Assembly: GCF_020966775.1 (NCBI RefSeq) | Contig: NZ_JAJKFV010000002.1 | Span: 496,001 to 560,000, forward strand | Length of the DNA: 64,000 nt | Source of the DNA: Rhodopirellula halodulae | Lineage (GTDB): Bacteria; Planctomycetota; Planctomycetia; Pirellulales; Pirellulaceae | Direction of reading: 5' to 3' | Shown here: positions 8,839 through 17,465 of the stretch, in pieces | Numbering within the stretch: position 1 is the stretch's first letter | Layout: every line of letters begins with the position of its first letter | Position numbers and translations under genes: made by a program | The notes under the pieces: model-generated | Database searches by the model: none | Seen by the model: the letters and a program-made list of their open reading frames with translations, nothing else | Told to the model about the DNA's origin: nothing

Positions 8839-11610
8839 TCACACGATCTGGTCAAGCAACAAACCGGACAGTGAACGACCGCGTGCAGGCGAAGCGCCGA
8901 ACAACGACTGCAGCTTGCTCAGTGATTCTTTCGCCACACCGTAGGCATCCAGGGCGTGAACATTCTGGCTATCGAAGTCTCCTCCCGATGCCAGTTGAAA
9001 CAGATCGTTGAGCACGACCTTCGTGGCTTCCAAGGTGGTGCCCGTCAGCGCCGCGTATCGATTGGACTCGTAGGACGCCTCCGCTGATCCATTTGCCGAG
9101 ATTGTGAAGTTATCGAAGCTGCCTCGAAAGTTGTTGGCCAAGTCGAACGCGAGTCGGACACCGTCTTGCTCAAACTCATATCGCCCATCAACTCTTAAAA
9201 CGTCCTTCCCATTGATCTGCAATCGTTCTTCGCTGGCGTTCGCACGATAGGTGGTGGGCGTTCCGGTGCGGCGATGCGGGGTTGAAAGCGAGTCGACATC
9301 AAACGTGTCGAACGCTCCCACGTATCCGTTGGTGAAGGCGACATCGATGGACTGTTCACCGACGGACACCTCAAAGGTGTCATCGTTCGAGGTGTAAAGC
9401 TGCCCGTTGATGGTTGCTTGCCCGGCCTGGCCATACGCGTAACCATCCTCATCACCACCCGATACCGCGAATTCATCTTCGATGGATGACAACGTAATCG
9501 TGTCCAACGCACCTTGGAATCCACTGGTGACATCAAACGAGAATTCAGCCGATTCAATCGTGAGGTCAAACTCGTTTCCGTCAGCAACAAAAGCTTGCCC
9601 GTTGATCGTTGCTTCAGCATCGACGCCATATGCCGTTCCCGTTTCGTCACCCCCGGACAGATCGAAACTGCCATCGGAGGTGGTGACGGTGATTGGATCG
9701 AGCGTTCCGGCGAAACCGGGCTGCAATTCAAACGTGTAGGAACCCAATGCGTCCGCGTAGGCGACTTCATTCCCGTCGGCCGTGACGCTGGTTCCATTCA
9801 GCGTGAGTTGGGCGTCCGTGCCCGCGGCGTTGCCGTTTCCATCGCCGCCGTTGGTATCGAAGCTTCCTGATACGACATCAATCTCGACAATTGCATCGGA
9901 GCCGTAGCCGTCGCTTCGCAGTGTGAGATCCCCGTTGGACACGGAAGCGACCACTCCCGTATCGCCGGTTCGCGAATTGATGTCGTCTCGGATTGATGTC
10001 AACGACTGGAAGGTGCTGACACTGAAACGAGCCGTGCCCAGCTCGCCAGTCAAATCAAACGTTCCGGATGCTGGTGCCGCATTCAAGAAGCCTTCGTAAA
10101 CCAGTTCGGCTTGGGTCGCTGCCTGATCGACTGTCCCGTTGATGGTGTTGGTCGAGCGTGGCTCGGACGACACCACGTTGAAGTTTGAGACTTGAGACGC
10201 ATTGGCTCCATCGACGCTGGTGTACTGCGTGATGTCATCAAGCTGGACCTGAATGCTTTCTGACGAACCGACTTCTTGACCACTGAACTGCAGTGTGTTT
10301 CCATCGAGCGTTGCGGTGACGCCGGTCGATGCCGTTTCTGCATTGATGCGATCACGTACGGACGAAAGGGCTTCTCCTTGAGCAATCGCGAATTGCTCAC
10401 TGCCCAAATCACCGGTCAACGTGAAAACCGCCGTGTCAGCGACCGTTCCCGCGTTGCCTGTGTACTGCAGCTTGGCCGTATCCGACGCGGTGGTGACCGA
10501 ACCCGAAAGTTGAACTTCGGCACCGTCTGCAATGCTTTGCAAATCGAAGCGAGGGATCTGGCCCGCATTGACGCCTTCGACGGTCGGACGGAACTGACGC
10601 ACGACGTTGGAAAGTCTCAGCTGAGCGTCTTCGCCACGTTGCTGCGATTCCAACCGCAGTTCGTTTCCGTGCACTTCCGCTATGACTCCGGTGAACGCCG
10701 AAACGTTGTTGATTTTCTCCGCGAACGACAGAATGGATTCACCACGCGTGACTTCGACGCTGTTGGATCCGAGTTCGCCTGTCAAATCGAAAGACGCCGA
10801 CCCCGTCACGAATCCGCCAGTCGTTCCGCGATAGGTCAGTCGAGCCACGGATGCTGATGTATCGACACGGCCTTCGAAAGTCTCCGAGATGCCTTCGGGC
10901 AATCGGCTGATGTCCACCGAATCAATTTGAGAAGCGTTGACGCCGACCAGTTGGTTCTCGCCATACGAACGTCCGGTGCGAATGGGACGAACCGTCGCTT
11001 CCAAAGCACCGCCACCGCGCGACGTCAGCTGAAGCTTGCCATTCACCTCACGAGCCGCAACGCCGTAGTTTTTCGAGTTGATCTGCTGAGCCATTCCGAC
11101 GATGGATCGTCCCGGTTGGAATTGAATTCGACGATCGGATTCGCCGACTTTCAAGTCCAACGCACCACCACTTTGCAGCCGCGCAGCATCGTTGATCAAA
11201 ACAGATGCCTTGCTGGCCTCTTGTGACAACCCACCGGAGAATCTCGCGGACGCGTTGGGTGGCAATGACAGGATTTCGAGGTTTTGAATTTGCCCCTCGT
11301 CCAAACCTCGAATCACTGCATTGCTCGACCCACCCAAAGTCAGTGGCTGCCCTATCAAGTCACTGATTTCGGAAAGCGCGGTGTCAATCGACCCTTGAAA
11401 TTGCTCGAACGAAGCACCCTGACGTGCCGCGCCGAGTAGCTTCTCACTGATACCGGCCACCAATGAATTGATTCGATCCGACGTCGTATCGACGCGTCGA
11501 ACGAGTGTTTCGCTTTCGGTCTGACTGGGTGCGCGAGCACTCAGCTTGAAGTTCTCTACCAAGAGAGAACGGCCTGCGAAACTGGCGGTTGAGCTGGAGC
11601 TGATTGTCAT
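8839..11610 (-). CDS. Large flagellin-hook-IN-motif repeat protein (FliD/flagellin-like)
   Basis: The protein has 923 residues and no signal peptide. It is almost entirely repeats. Four tandem units of about 122 residues begin near residues 101, 223, 346 and 468; each opens with 'G-x-N-A-x-Q-I'-like residues and ends in a flagellin hook IN motif (for example 'GESILSFAEKINNVSAFTGV', 'GEALSSVRDRINAETASTGV', 'FQSLTSIRDDINSRTGDTGV'). Four shorter units of about 65 residues follow (near 582, 647, 712 and a worn one near 785), each with 'GGD..G.AYG..A.ATINGQ..' and a later 'GF.G.LD.IT', which resemble FliD insert modules. The flanks (1-100, 850-923) look helical. IN motifs occur in flagellins and hook-associated proteins, so a role in or near the flagellar filament is likely, but no other flagellar gene is nearby. 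Confidence 0.8.
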   Translation of the reverse strand: MTISSSSTASFAGRSLLVENFKLSARAPSQTESETLVRRVDTTSDRINSLVAGISEKLLGAARQGASFEQFQGSIDTALSEISDLIGQPLTLGGSSNAVIRGLDEGQIQNLEILSLPPNASARFSGGLSQEASKASVLINDAARLQSGGALDLKVGESDRRIQFQPGRSIVGMAQQINSKNYGVAAREVNGKLQLTSRGGGALEATVRPIRTGRSYGENQLVGVNASQIDSVDISRLPEGISETFEGRVDTSASVARLTYRGTTGGFVTGSASFDLTGELGSNSVEVTRGESILSFAEKINNVSAFTGVIAEVHGNELRLESQQRGEDAQLRLSNVVRQFRPTVEGVNAGQIPRFDLQSIADGAEVQLSGSVTTASDTAKLQYTGNAGTVADTAVFTLTGDLGSEQFAIAQGEALSSVRDRINAETASTGVTATLDGNTLQFSGQEVGSSESIQVQLDDITQYTSVDGANASQVSNFNVVSSEPRSTNTINGTVDQAATQAELVYEGFLNAAPASGTFDLTGELGTARFSVSTFQSLTSIRDDINSRTGDTGVVASVSNGDLTLRSDGYGSDAIVEIDVVSGSFDTNGGDGNGNAAGTDAQLTLNGTSVTADGNEVAYADALGSYTFELQPGFAGTLDPITVTTSDGSFDLSGGDETGTAYGVDAEATINGQAFVADGNEFDLTIESAEFSFDVTSGFQGALDTITLSSIEDEFAVSGGDEDGYAYGQAGQATINGQLYTSNDDTFEVSVGEQSIDVAFTNGYVGAFDTFDVDSLSTPHRRTGTPTTYRANASEERLQINGKDVLRVDGRYEFEQDGVRLAFDLANNFRGSFDNFTISANGSAEASYESNRYAALTGTTLEATKVVLNDLFQLASGGDFDSQNVHALDAYGVAKESLSKLQSLFGASPARGRSLSGLLLDQIV
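9097..9867 (-). repeat. Four ~65-residue FliD-insert-like protein repeats
   Basis: Units begin near residues 582, 647, 712 and about 785. The first three share 'GGD', 'G(T/Q)(D/A)A..T(L/I)NG', and 'GF.G.LD.I'. The fourth keeps 'LQINGKDVLRVDG' and 'FRGSFDNFTIS' but has lost the GGD segment. Confidence 0.7.
9880..11310 (-). repeat. Four tandem ~122-residue protein repeats (IN-motif type)
   Basis: Within the IN-motif protein the spacing between unit starts (residues 101, 223, 346, 468) is 122, 123 and 122. Unit 1 is the most divergent; units 2-4 share the 'F.LTG.LG' strand and the 'I......N..TGV.A.....L.L.S' core. The regular spacing indicates internal duplication. Confidence 0.75.
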
Positions 11611-11954
11611 CGTAGGGGTACTTGGTTTCGAACAGCACGCTGTTCAGTTCACCTAAGAAGGAACCCCCCGGCTCCACGACGCTTCGCACGAAACGTCACC
11701 TAAAACCTATGTTACTTTTTCGCATGGGGTCTGAAAAATCTGGCTTTTCATCCGAAATTTCGAACTTCGAATTGGACGCGTCACGTTCTGTGTGCACCTT
11801 GCCGAGTCGAAGTCTGCAACGCTTGCATGAATTCGAGATCGGAATTCAATGAAGTTTCAAGGAGGTTGTTGCTTCAGAGGTTCTTCGCGTCTGGACAAGC
11901 GCCTCATACCACCGTTTTCTAGCGGGCTCTCAGATCCAACCTGGAGTCAGCGTT
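11611..11954. other. Divergent intergenic region (344 bp)
   Basis: The region separates the IN-motif protein gene (minus) from a small membrane protein gene (plus) and must carry the promoters of both. It contains two TTCGAA palindromes one base apart (about 11759-11771) and two GAATTC sites near 11830-11850. No ORF with convincing coding character and no RNA structure with a T-run was found. Confidence 0.3.
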
Positions 11955-12428
11955 TTGACATTCTTGATCCAACTCATCGGACTGCCGCTGGCAGTCGTCT
12001 TGGGGACACTGTCCGCCATCCTGTTCACGCTTGCGTTGACGTTGTTGCTTCGCTTCCGCAACGCACAAGTTTTGGCAGCGTTCCAACCGCTGGCATGGCT
12101 TCCCGTGGTCGCGGGTTTGGTGTCGTCGTTGACCAGCATGCTGTCATCGATCGGTTTGCAGCTTGGTGAAGACGACGCCATGGTGGGCAGCTCGAGCTTG
12201 CTGCTGCAGATGTCGCTGGTCCCGTTGCTGGCGTCATTCGTCGCCAGCCTCCCCGCAGTTCTGGTGGCAAGTTTTGGGCGTTACCTGCTTGTTTGGAACG
12301 CCAGTGGCCTACGCTGGTTTCCGGCCAGACCAGAAACCAATTCCAACACCACCCAAGAGTTGGACTCCGACGCATGGGTGGCTCGCGAAACGGATGACTA
12401 CTTGGACAAACTGGTACGGCCTCGATAG
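11955..12428 (+). CDS. Small integral membrane protein, function unknown
   Basis: The protein has 157 residues. The start is a TTG at 11955 preceded by a GGAG box about 8 bp upstream; there is no suitable ATG. Three hydrophobic segments are visible (about residues 3-32, 40-65 and 82-112), followed by a hydrophilic tail with acidic and basic residues (about 125-157). The topology loosely recalls small MotA/TolQ/ExbB-type proteins, but I see no diagnostic motif, so no function is assigned. It is divergent from the IN-motif protein, which makes a shared context possible but unproven. Confidence 0.65.
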   Translation: MTFLIQLIGLPLAVVLGTLSAILFTLALTLLLRFRNAQVLAAFQPLAWLPVVAGLVSSLTSMLSSIGLQLGEDDAMVGSSSLLLQMSLVPLLASFVASLPAVLVASFGRYLLVWNASGLRWFPARPETNSNTTQELDSDAWVARETDDYLDKLVRPR

Positions 12429-12630
12429 TCACCGCGATTGCTCCGCCATCCCTCGATGCAGAATGGACGCTCATCGAATCGTTCAGGATGGTGTGTTCTC
12501 GATTGCGCAGCGGCTAAGCTGTTGGGTTTGCGGTGGGCGTCGGATCGTCCTTTCTGAGTGTCCGTCCGCCGCCGAGCCATCTCCCGGGTCCGTCTCCGGG
12601 ATCACAGAGTCCGACTTGGAAAATCCCAAC

Positions 12631-13197
12631 ATGGAAAAAGTGCTGATCGTCATCGGCGACGCAACCGAACTGCTGGACACGATGTATCCATACTACCGAC
12701 TGCAGGAAGCTGGATTTCAACCGGTCGTGATCGCACCTGAAAAGCGTCTCTACCAACTGGTTTTGCACGAAATCAAACCGGGCTGGACGATCACCAAAGA
12801 ATGGGAAGGCTACACGCTGGATTGCGACGTGCCCTTTTCCAAAGTGAAGGAAGAGGACTACGCGGGAATCTTCTTTTCCGGCGGTCGAGCACCGGAGTAC
12901 ATCCGCTACGACGAAGACCTCGTCCGAATCACACAACACTTCTTTGACACCAACAAACCCATCGCCAGCGTTTGCCACGGCGTCGAGATCCCCGCCTACG
13001 CCGATCGCGTCCGCGGACGCCGCATGGCCACCGTTGCGAAGTGCCAATTCGACCTAGAAGTTTGCGGCGGGATCTTCGTCGACGAACCATGCGTCATTGA
13101 TGGCAACCTCGTCAGCGGACGCACTTACCGCGACAACGGTTTTTATATCGGACCATGGATCCAACAACTCGAAGCCGCTCGCGATTCCAAGCGCTAG
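12631..13197 (+). CDS. DJ-1/PfpI family protein
   Basis: The protein has 188 residues; the ATG at 12631 gives the standard N-terminus 'MEKVLIVIGDATE', whereas the upstream in-frame extension is not protein-like. The class I glutamine-amidotransferase-like fold is clear. The nucleophile elbow 'ASVCHGVEIP' places Cys at residue 115 and His at 116, and 'FFSGGRAPEYIR' is the typical preceding loop. Family members are cysteine peptidases, glyoxalases/deglycases or chaperones; the actual activity here cannot be told. It is convergent with the GH10 gene, ending 46 bp from it. Confidence 0.9.
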   Translation: MEKVLIVIGDATELLDTMYPYYRLQEAGFQPVVIAPEKRLYQLVLHEIKPGWTITKEWEGYTLDCDVPFSKVKEEDYAGIFFSGGRAPEYIRYDEDLVRITQHFFDTNKPIASVCHGVEIPAYADRVRGRRMATVAKCQFDLEVCGGIFVDEPCVIDGNLVSGRTYRDNGFYIGPWIQQLEAARDSKR

Positions 13198-13243
13198 AAC
13201 TTCCGTTGGCATCATACGAATTGATGGACCAGCCACGCCGTGC

Positions 13244-14962
13244 TCATTGGCCAATGCGGTTGAAGTACCAGACTTGGCTGGACCAATCCGCGGGTGGATG
13301 CAAACGAACCTCGGGGCCTGGCACATAGTCGCCGGCTGAGTTCTGACCCTGAGCCTCGCGGGTCAAAACGCCGTCTTCCGGTGCCCATCCGTTGACCAAC
13401 TGAAAGCCACCATTGCCGGCCGGAATGAAGAACCACTGCTGGCTCGTCCAAGCCTCGTTGAGAGCCTGCATCCCGACGGTACCGCCAGGCAGAATTTGGT
13501 TGGGATCGTCTCTGGGTGCGGGTTGCCGAGTCAGGTAGTCCGCTCCGTCATCCCACAGGTTTCGGATTCGATAAGCACTGGCGTCGATCCGTTCGAGTTC
13601 CCACTTCAAACTGGACCAAGTCTCGGACTGTTCGTCCAATCGCTCCGCATAGACGTCCGTGCCCGGAACGTATTGGCCATCTGAATTGGGTTGACCAAAA
13701 CGAGCCAGGTAGGACGTTTGCCAGTCCCAACCGCTGGTCACTCGGTAGGTGTTGAATGATCGATCGAGCAACGTCGCTTGCATTTGCAAATAGGCCAACT
13801 TTGGCGAGATCGGAACCACGCCATCACCGCCTGCGATTGGCGTTGCAAACATGGACGTTCCGGGTGGCACGATCGTGTCTGAAAAACCCGGTCGACGATC
13901 GGCCAAGGTCAGAGTGAAGTCCGTGTTCTGCAGCCATGATGTTTCATCGGTGTAGTCCCACATCAAGAACGACTTGCAAGCCGGTTGCTCCAATGCAATC
14001 TGCAACAAATTCGAAAACACGCGAGCTTGTCGTTGAAGTTGTTCCGATGTCGGCGGACTGCCCGCCGGGTCTTGGGTGTGCACGGCGGCCACATCGCACT
14101 CGGTGATGAAGACCTGAAAACCCTCGTTGGCAAACCGCTGAAAGTTTTCACGGATGCTGTCGTAATTGGGTTCGTAGCGGAGGTCCAGCCAGTGGTTTTG
14201 AAAGCCCACTCCGTCGATCGGGACGCCTTGGTCTCGTAGCCGTTTGCACAGCGCCAACAACCGATCCGATTTATCGTTGACCGTTTCGGCAGAATATTCA
14301 TTGAGAATCAGCAACGCGTTTGGATCGGCATCATGAGCCCACTCAAACGCTTTTGCGATGTATTCCGGGCCCATCGCCGCGTACTCCTTGTATGGCACGA
14401 AGTTCTCACCGGTACCCAGCCCGATGCGAAGCCCGTCGTCGTCCATCACATCGCCGTTGTCGCCGATGACTTCATTGACCACGTCCCAAACCCAGACCCC
14501 GCCGGATACGCTGCCCGCCATCGTGGAGGTGTACTGCTGGAGAACTTCCTCGACCTCTTCGTCCGGTAAGTTTTGAAACCAGGGCAAGCGAACGTTTTCG
14601 GTTGGATAGACCAACACATGAGCGTGAACCTGCATTCCATTTTGGACCGCCCACGCCACGTTGCGCGTCAAACCAGACGTATCGATTGGCTGAGTCGGGT
14701 CGGTCCACGGACCAAACGGCATGAAAGCCTTGGCCGTGACGGCGTTGAATTCCGATCGAGCCAAATCAAGGACCGGCGTGTTGAGCGACTGAGTGTCATA
14801 CCCACCCATGACTCCGCCGATCGCGAAATCTGGGGGAGCCAAGTCTTTCAACCGATCGCCGGGAAACGTCTCCTGAGCAGCTAATCGCGAAGGGACCTCC
14901 GCCGCAAGTAACAACAGCACCAAGCACGAGCCAAGGAGGGAAACACTTTTGATTGAGAGCAT
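13244..14962 (-). CDS. Secreted GH10 endo-1,4-beta-xylanase with ricin-like C-terminal domain
   Basis: The protein has 572 residues. The signal peptide covers about residues 1-29 (hydrophobic, ending in Ala-rich 'SRLAAQ'). The GH10 TIM barrel spans about 35-390: the acid/base Glu is E164 in 'WDVVNEVIGDNG' and the nucleophile Glu is E288 in 'FQVFITECDVAAV'. 'GVGFQNHWLD' and 'ILNEYSAE' are further GH10 blocks. From about 400 to the end are repeated 'W.L..I....YRI.N.W' and 'QQWFF....GGFQLVNGW' elements like ricin-B/RICIN sugar-binding domains. It should hydrolyse beta-1,4-xylan or a related polymer outside the cytoplasm. It lies between convergent DJ-1 and a same-strand outer-membrane-like gene. 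Confidence 0.93.
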   Translation of the reverse strand: MLSIKSVSLLGSCLVLLLLAAEVPSRLAAQETFPGDRLKDLAPPDFAIGGVMGGYDTQSLNTPVLDLARSEFNAVTAKAFMPFGPWTDPTQPIDTSGLTRNVAWAVQNGMQVHAHVLVYPTENVRLPWFQNLPDEEVEEVLQQYTSTMAGSVSGGVWVWDVVNEVIGDNGDVMDDDGLRIGLGTGENFVPYKEYAAMGPEYIAKAFEWAHDADPNALLILNEYSAETVNDKSDRLLALCKRLRDQGVPIDGVGFQNHWLDLRYEPNYDSIRENFQRFANEGFQVFITECDVAAVHTQDPAGSPPTSEQLQRQARVFSNLLQIALEQPACKSFLMWDYTDETSWLQNTDFTLTLADRRPGFSDTIVPPGTSMFATPIAGGDGVVPISPKLAYLQMQATLLDRSFNTYRVTSGWDWQTSYLARFGQPNSDGQYVPGTDVYAERLDEQSETWSSLKWELERIDASAYRIRNLWDDGADYLTRQPAPRDDPNQILPGGTVGMQALNEAWTSQQWFFIPAGNGGFQLVNGWAPEDGVLTREAQGQNSAGDYVPGPEVRLHPPADWSSQVWYFNRIGQ

Positions 14963-15067
14963 GGTGCGACGGCCAGAGGAATCGTGCGGGACATGGAGAT
15001 CCGAGGGATCTCACGTGCGCCCGATTGTAGACCGACCTGATCAAAGATTCAGGCAAATCGATGGCAC

Positions 15068-16087
15068 TCAGAACTTCCAACTGGCCTCGAGAAACACGGC
15101 ATCGTGGAGATCGTACTCTACGGCTTCCCGCTCGTACTCGAGCGAACGATTGAATACGTAGCCGACCTCCATGCCCCAACCTCGATTGCCGGTCACGAGA
15201 GTTTCATAGCCGCCAAACACTCGCAATCCATTGACGGTCAACTCGTCTTTCTGACCATCTCGCGCGCCGCCTTCTCGTGTGACCGCCCAGGTGTTGCCGC
15301 CGATCGAACCACCGACAAACGCCCAACCCTCGGCCTGTCCTGGTTGCACCCACAAACGTCGGTTGATCTGCGGACGTGGCATCATCAGATCCACCTTCCA
15401 TTGCGGAGATGGTGTCCAAGTCAGTCCGAACGCCGGCAAAACGCCGAGGTCGCTGCGATCGAAATAGACCGCCCCGAGAGCCAGACTCAGATCGTCGCGA
15501 CATTGCCAATTGACCAGTCCCAGCCCGAACAGCCGAAACGCGTTTTTGCTGGTCGTGAAATCGCTGCGAACCGCCGGAGTCGCAATCACGATGCTGGAGA
15601 CTCGCTCGTTCCACCGCTTGCGATGGAAAAGACTGACACCGGTGCTGTAGAGCATTTCCGGCACATCCGTTCCTGTCGGGCCGTCGAAGTGTTCCGCTCG
15701 GAAGAAGGGACGAACGCCGAGCAAATGATCAAGACTGCCAAGCGGGATTCCCGTACTCAGCCGGAGTTCCCAAAAGGTCTCCTCCAATCCTCCCCGCTGT
15801 CCGGGCCCCAGCGAGCCATCACTTCCGTCGGTTAGAAAGCCACCCAACAGTTCACCACCTTGGAAGAACCCTCGACGAAAATTTTCCAACTCAATTTCGG
15901 GTGGCGGCCCGACCAATCGCGGATCAGGTTCGGCCAGCAAAACAGACGGTTCCGAAAGAAGCGTCTGACCGTGGATGGTTGCTGGAAAACACCAGAAACC
16001 CACGCAGATAGCAACGAGTCTTCGCGAAAGAAGCAGGCTCCTGAAACGCCAAGCGGCGTCAGGCCGATGTCGCGTGTCCTCATCCAT
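15068..16087 (-). CDS. DUF6268-like outer membrane beta-barrel protein
   Basis: The protein has 339 residues. The N-terminus has a basic stretch then a hydrophobic segment ('RLVAICVGFWCFPATIHGQ') consistent with a signal peptide or anchor. The rest alternates short amphipathic strands with turns ('SMLYSTGVSLFHRKRW'-like, 'LALGAVYFDRSDLGVLPAFG', 'WKVDLMMPRPQINRRLW') and ends in a terminal Phe, as outer-membrane barrels do. It resembles DUF6268 proteins of planctomycetes and verrucomicrobia. It lies upstream of the xylanase gene on the same strand with about 105 bp between, so a link to oligosaccharide uptake is possible but not shown. Confidence 0.6.
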   Translation of the reverse strand: MDEDTRHRPDAAWRFRSLLLSRRLVAICVGFWCFPATIHGQTLLSEPSVLLAEPDPRLVGPPPEIELENFRRGFFQGGELLGGFLTDGSDGSLGPGQRGGLEETFWELRLSTGIPLGSLDHLLGVRPFFRAEHFDGPTGTDVPEMLYSTGVSLFHRKRWNERVSSIVIATPAVRSDFTTSKNAFRLFGLGLVNWQCRDDLSLALGAVYFDRSDLGVLPAFGLTWTPSPQWKVDLMMPRPQINRRLWVQPGQAEGWAFVGGSIGGNTWAVTREGGARDGQKDELTVNGLRVFGGYETLVTGNRGWGMEVGYVFNRSLEYEREAVEYDLHDAVFLEASWKF

Positions 16088-16111
16088 GAGGTTTCACTCG
16101 TCCAAATGAAA

Positions 16112-16193
16112 TAGGGCTGACAGGAATCGAACCTGCACTCCCGAAGGAACTAGATCCTAAATCTAGCGCGTCTGCCAGTTCCGCCACAGCCCC
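16112..16193 (-). tRNA. tRNA-Leu (anticodon TAG)
   Basis: The minus strand reads as an 82-nt class II tRNA. The acceptor stem GGGGCTG pairs with CAGCCCT (one G-U pair at the end), the discriminator base is A, and no CCA is encoded. The D-arm has the Leu-type 'TGGCGGAACTGGCAGACGC'. The anticodon stem CTAGA/TCTAG encloses loop TTTAGGA, giving anticodon TAG (plus-strand complement at 16157-16159). A variable arm TTCCTTCGGGA and T-loop GGTTCGATTCC follow. It reads codon CUA, and possibly other CUN codons. It lies downstream of rplI in the same direction. Confidence 0.95.
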
Positions 16194-16197
16194 GTGG

Positions 16198-16220
16198 CGA
16201 CCAGACCGGATGTCTGGTCG
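16198..16220 (-). other. Perfect 9-bp hairpin between rplI and tRNA-Leu
   Basis: On the minus strand CGACCAGAC, a 5-nt loop and GTCTGGTCG form a perfect stem-loop ending 4 nt before the 5' end of tRNA-Leu. There is no T-run, so it is not a standard terminator; it could be a processing signal if rplI and the tRNA share a transcript. Confidence 0.5.
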
Positions 16221-16304
16221 GAATGTTGAGAGCACCGGCGACGAACATTGACAGTGAAGTCAAACATCGTTGCAGGGTGCAACTCCAATTATTTCGCGTC
16301 GAAC

Positions 16305-16850
16305 TCAGCTGGCGCCTGGTTCGCCACCTTCTGCAGCGACGGTTGGCACAACCCAGACTTTCAGGCTGGCATCGACTTCGCTGTGCAGGTGAACTTTGAC
16401 CGTGTACAGACCCAGCTCTTTCAAAGGACCTTCCAAGCGGATTTGGTCTTGAGCCAGGGTGATGCCGTTGGCTTTGAGAGCGTCGACGATTTCGTGAGGC
16501 CCAACGCTGCCGTACAGGTGACCTTCGTCGTTGGCGTTGGCTTCGATTGTGATCGACTGCTTGGCCAACTCGTCGGCTTGCTCGCGGTAGCTTTTCAGCT
16601 TTTCCAATTCGATCGCACGCAACTTCTCACGGTGCTTCTCGACCATTCGTTTGTGGTGGTCGGTGGCGATCGTCGCCAAGCCTTGCGGCAACAGGTAGTT
16701 CAACGCATAGCCGGGTTTGACTTCGACCAAGTCGCCTTGGCGGCCGAGGTGCTCAACGTTGTGGATCAACAGCAGTTCGATGCCGCCGTTCTTTCCTTTT
16801 GGAAGACGTTTGAAGTGGCTATTCGCACGCCGGGTCGCTGATTTTGACAT
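16305..16850 (-). CDS. rplI: 50S ribosomal protein L9
   Basis: The protein has 181 residues. The L9 core begins at about residue 24 ('GIELLLIHNVEHLGRQGDLV' then 'KPGYALNYLLPQGLA') and continues through the long connecting helix (about 60-95) into the C-terminal RNA-binding domain ('EGHLYGSVGPHEIVDAL'). The first 23 residues (Ser/Arg/Lys rich) precede the usual L9 start; no alternative start codon lies between them and the core that would give the normal N-terminus, so this looks like a genuine basic extension. The tail after about 160 is short and Gly/Glu-rich. Last CDS of the rplY-pth-rpsF-ssb-rplI series. Confidence 0.97.
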   Translation of the reverse strand: MSKSATRRANSHFKRLPKGKNGGIELLLIHNVEHLGRQGDLVEVKPGYALNYLLPQGLATIATDHHKRMVEKHREKLRAIELEKLKSYREQADELAKQSITIEANANDEGHLYGSVGPHEIVDALKANGITLAQDQIRLEGPLKELGLYTVKVHLHSEVDASLKVWVVPTVAAEGGEPGAS

Positions 16851-16936
16851 GGTACTGGTCGAAGGAAAAAGGATTTTGATTCAGGATCGGAGACGCAGCG
16901 TCACACACTGCGATGCATCACAACGTTTGCTGGCTG

Positions 16937-17434
16937 TTAGAACGGAATGTCCGGTTCGTCGTAGCCGGGTCCGTCTCCGGTCGGTTGAGAATCGTTGGGG
17001 GAAGGAGTATTGGAATTGACGTAGTTAGATCGTTGCGATTCCACCTGGGAACCACCGCCCGAACTGGAGCGGGCGGGTGCGGGTCGTCCGCCACCGGAGT
17101 CGTTTCCTCGACCACCGATCATTTGCATCCGTTCACCGATCACTTTGACCTTGGAACGTTTCTGGCCGTCTTTTTCCCATGTGTCCTGTTTCAGGCGGCC
17201 TTCGACAAAGATTGGCGAACCCTTGGAAAGGTATTCTCCGGCAACTTCCGCGGTGCGTCCAAACAGCGTGATGTCAAAGAACGAAACGTCTTCGACCCAT
17301 TGGCCATCGGAGGCTTTGCGTTTTTCGTTGACCGCGATTGCGAATTCGGCGACGGCCATGCCACTGGGCAAGTAACGCAGATCAATGTCGCGGGTCAAAT
17401 TGCCCATCAACATCACGCGGTTGTAACTTGCCAT
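16937..17434 (-). CDS. ssb: Single-stranded DNA-binding protein
   Basis: The protein has 165 residues. The N-terminal OB fold (about 1-110) starts '[20 protein letters not shown]' and contains '[20 protein letters not shown]' and '[19 protein letters not shown]'. A Gly/Ser/Asn-rich linker follows, and the acidic tip 'DEPDIPF' is the conserved docking peptide for SSB partner proteins. It lies between rpsF (31-bp gap) and rplI, the common rpsF-ssb arrangement; the usual rpsR (S18) is missing next to it. Confidence 0.98.
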   Translation of the reverse strand: MASYNRVMLMGNLTRDIDLRYLPSGMAVAEFAIAVNEKRKASDGQWVEDVSFFDITLFGRTAEVAGEYLSKGSPIFVEGRLKQDTWEKDGQKRSKVKVIGERMQMIGGRGNDSGGGRPAPARSSSGGGSQVESQRSNYVNSNTPSPNDSQPTGDGPGYDEPDIPF

Positions 17435-17465
17435 GACTTAGCCCTCCGGAATTGCGAACGTGCGA

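Noticed and set aside
8839-12428. Flagellar operon
   Set aside because: Only one protein has flagellin-type motifs; the neighbours (cydAB, DJ-1, xylanase) are unrelated.
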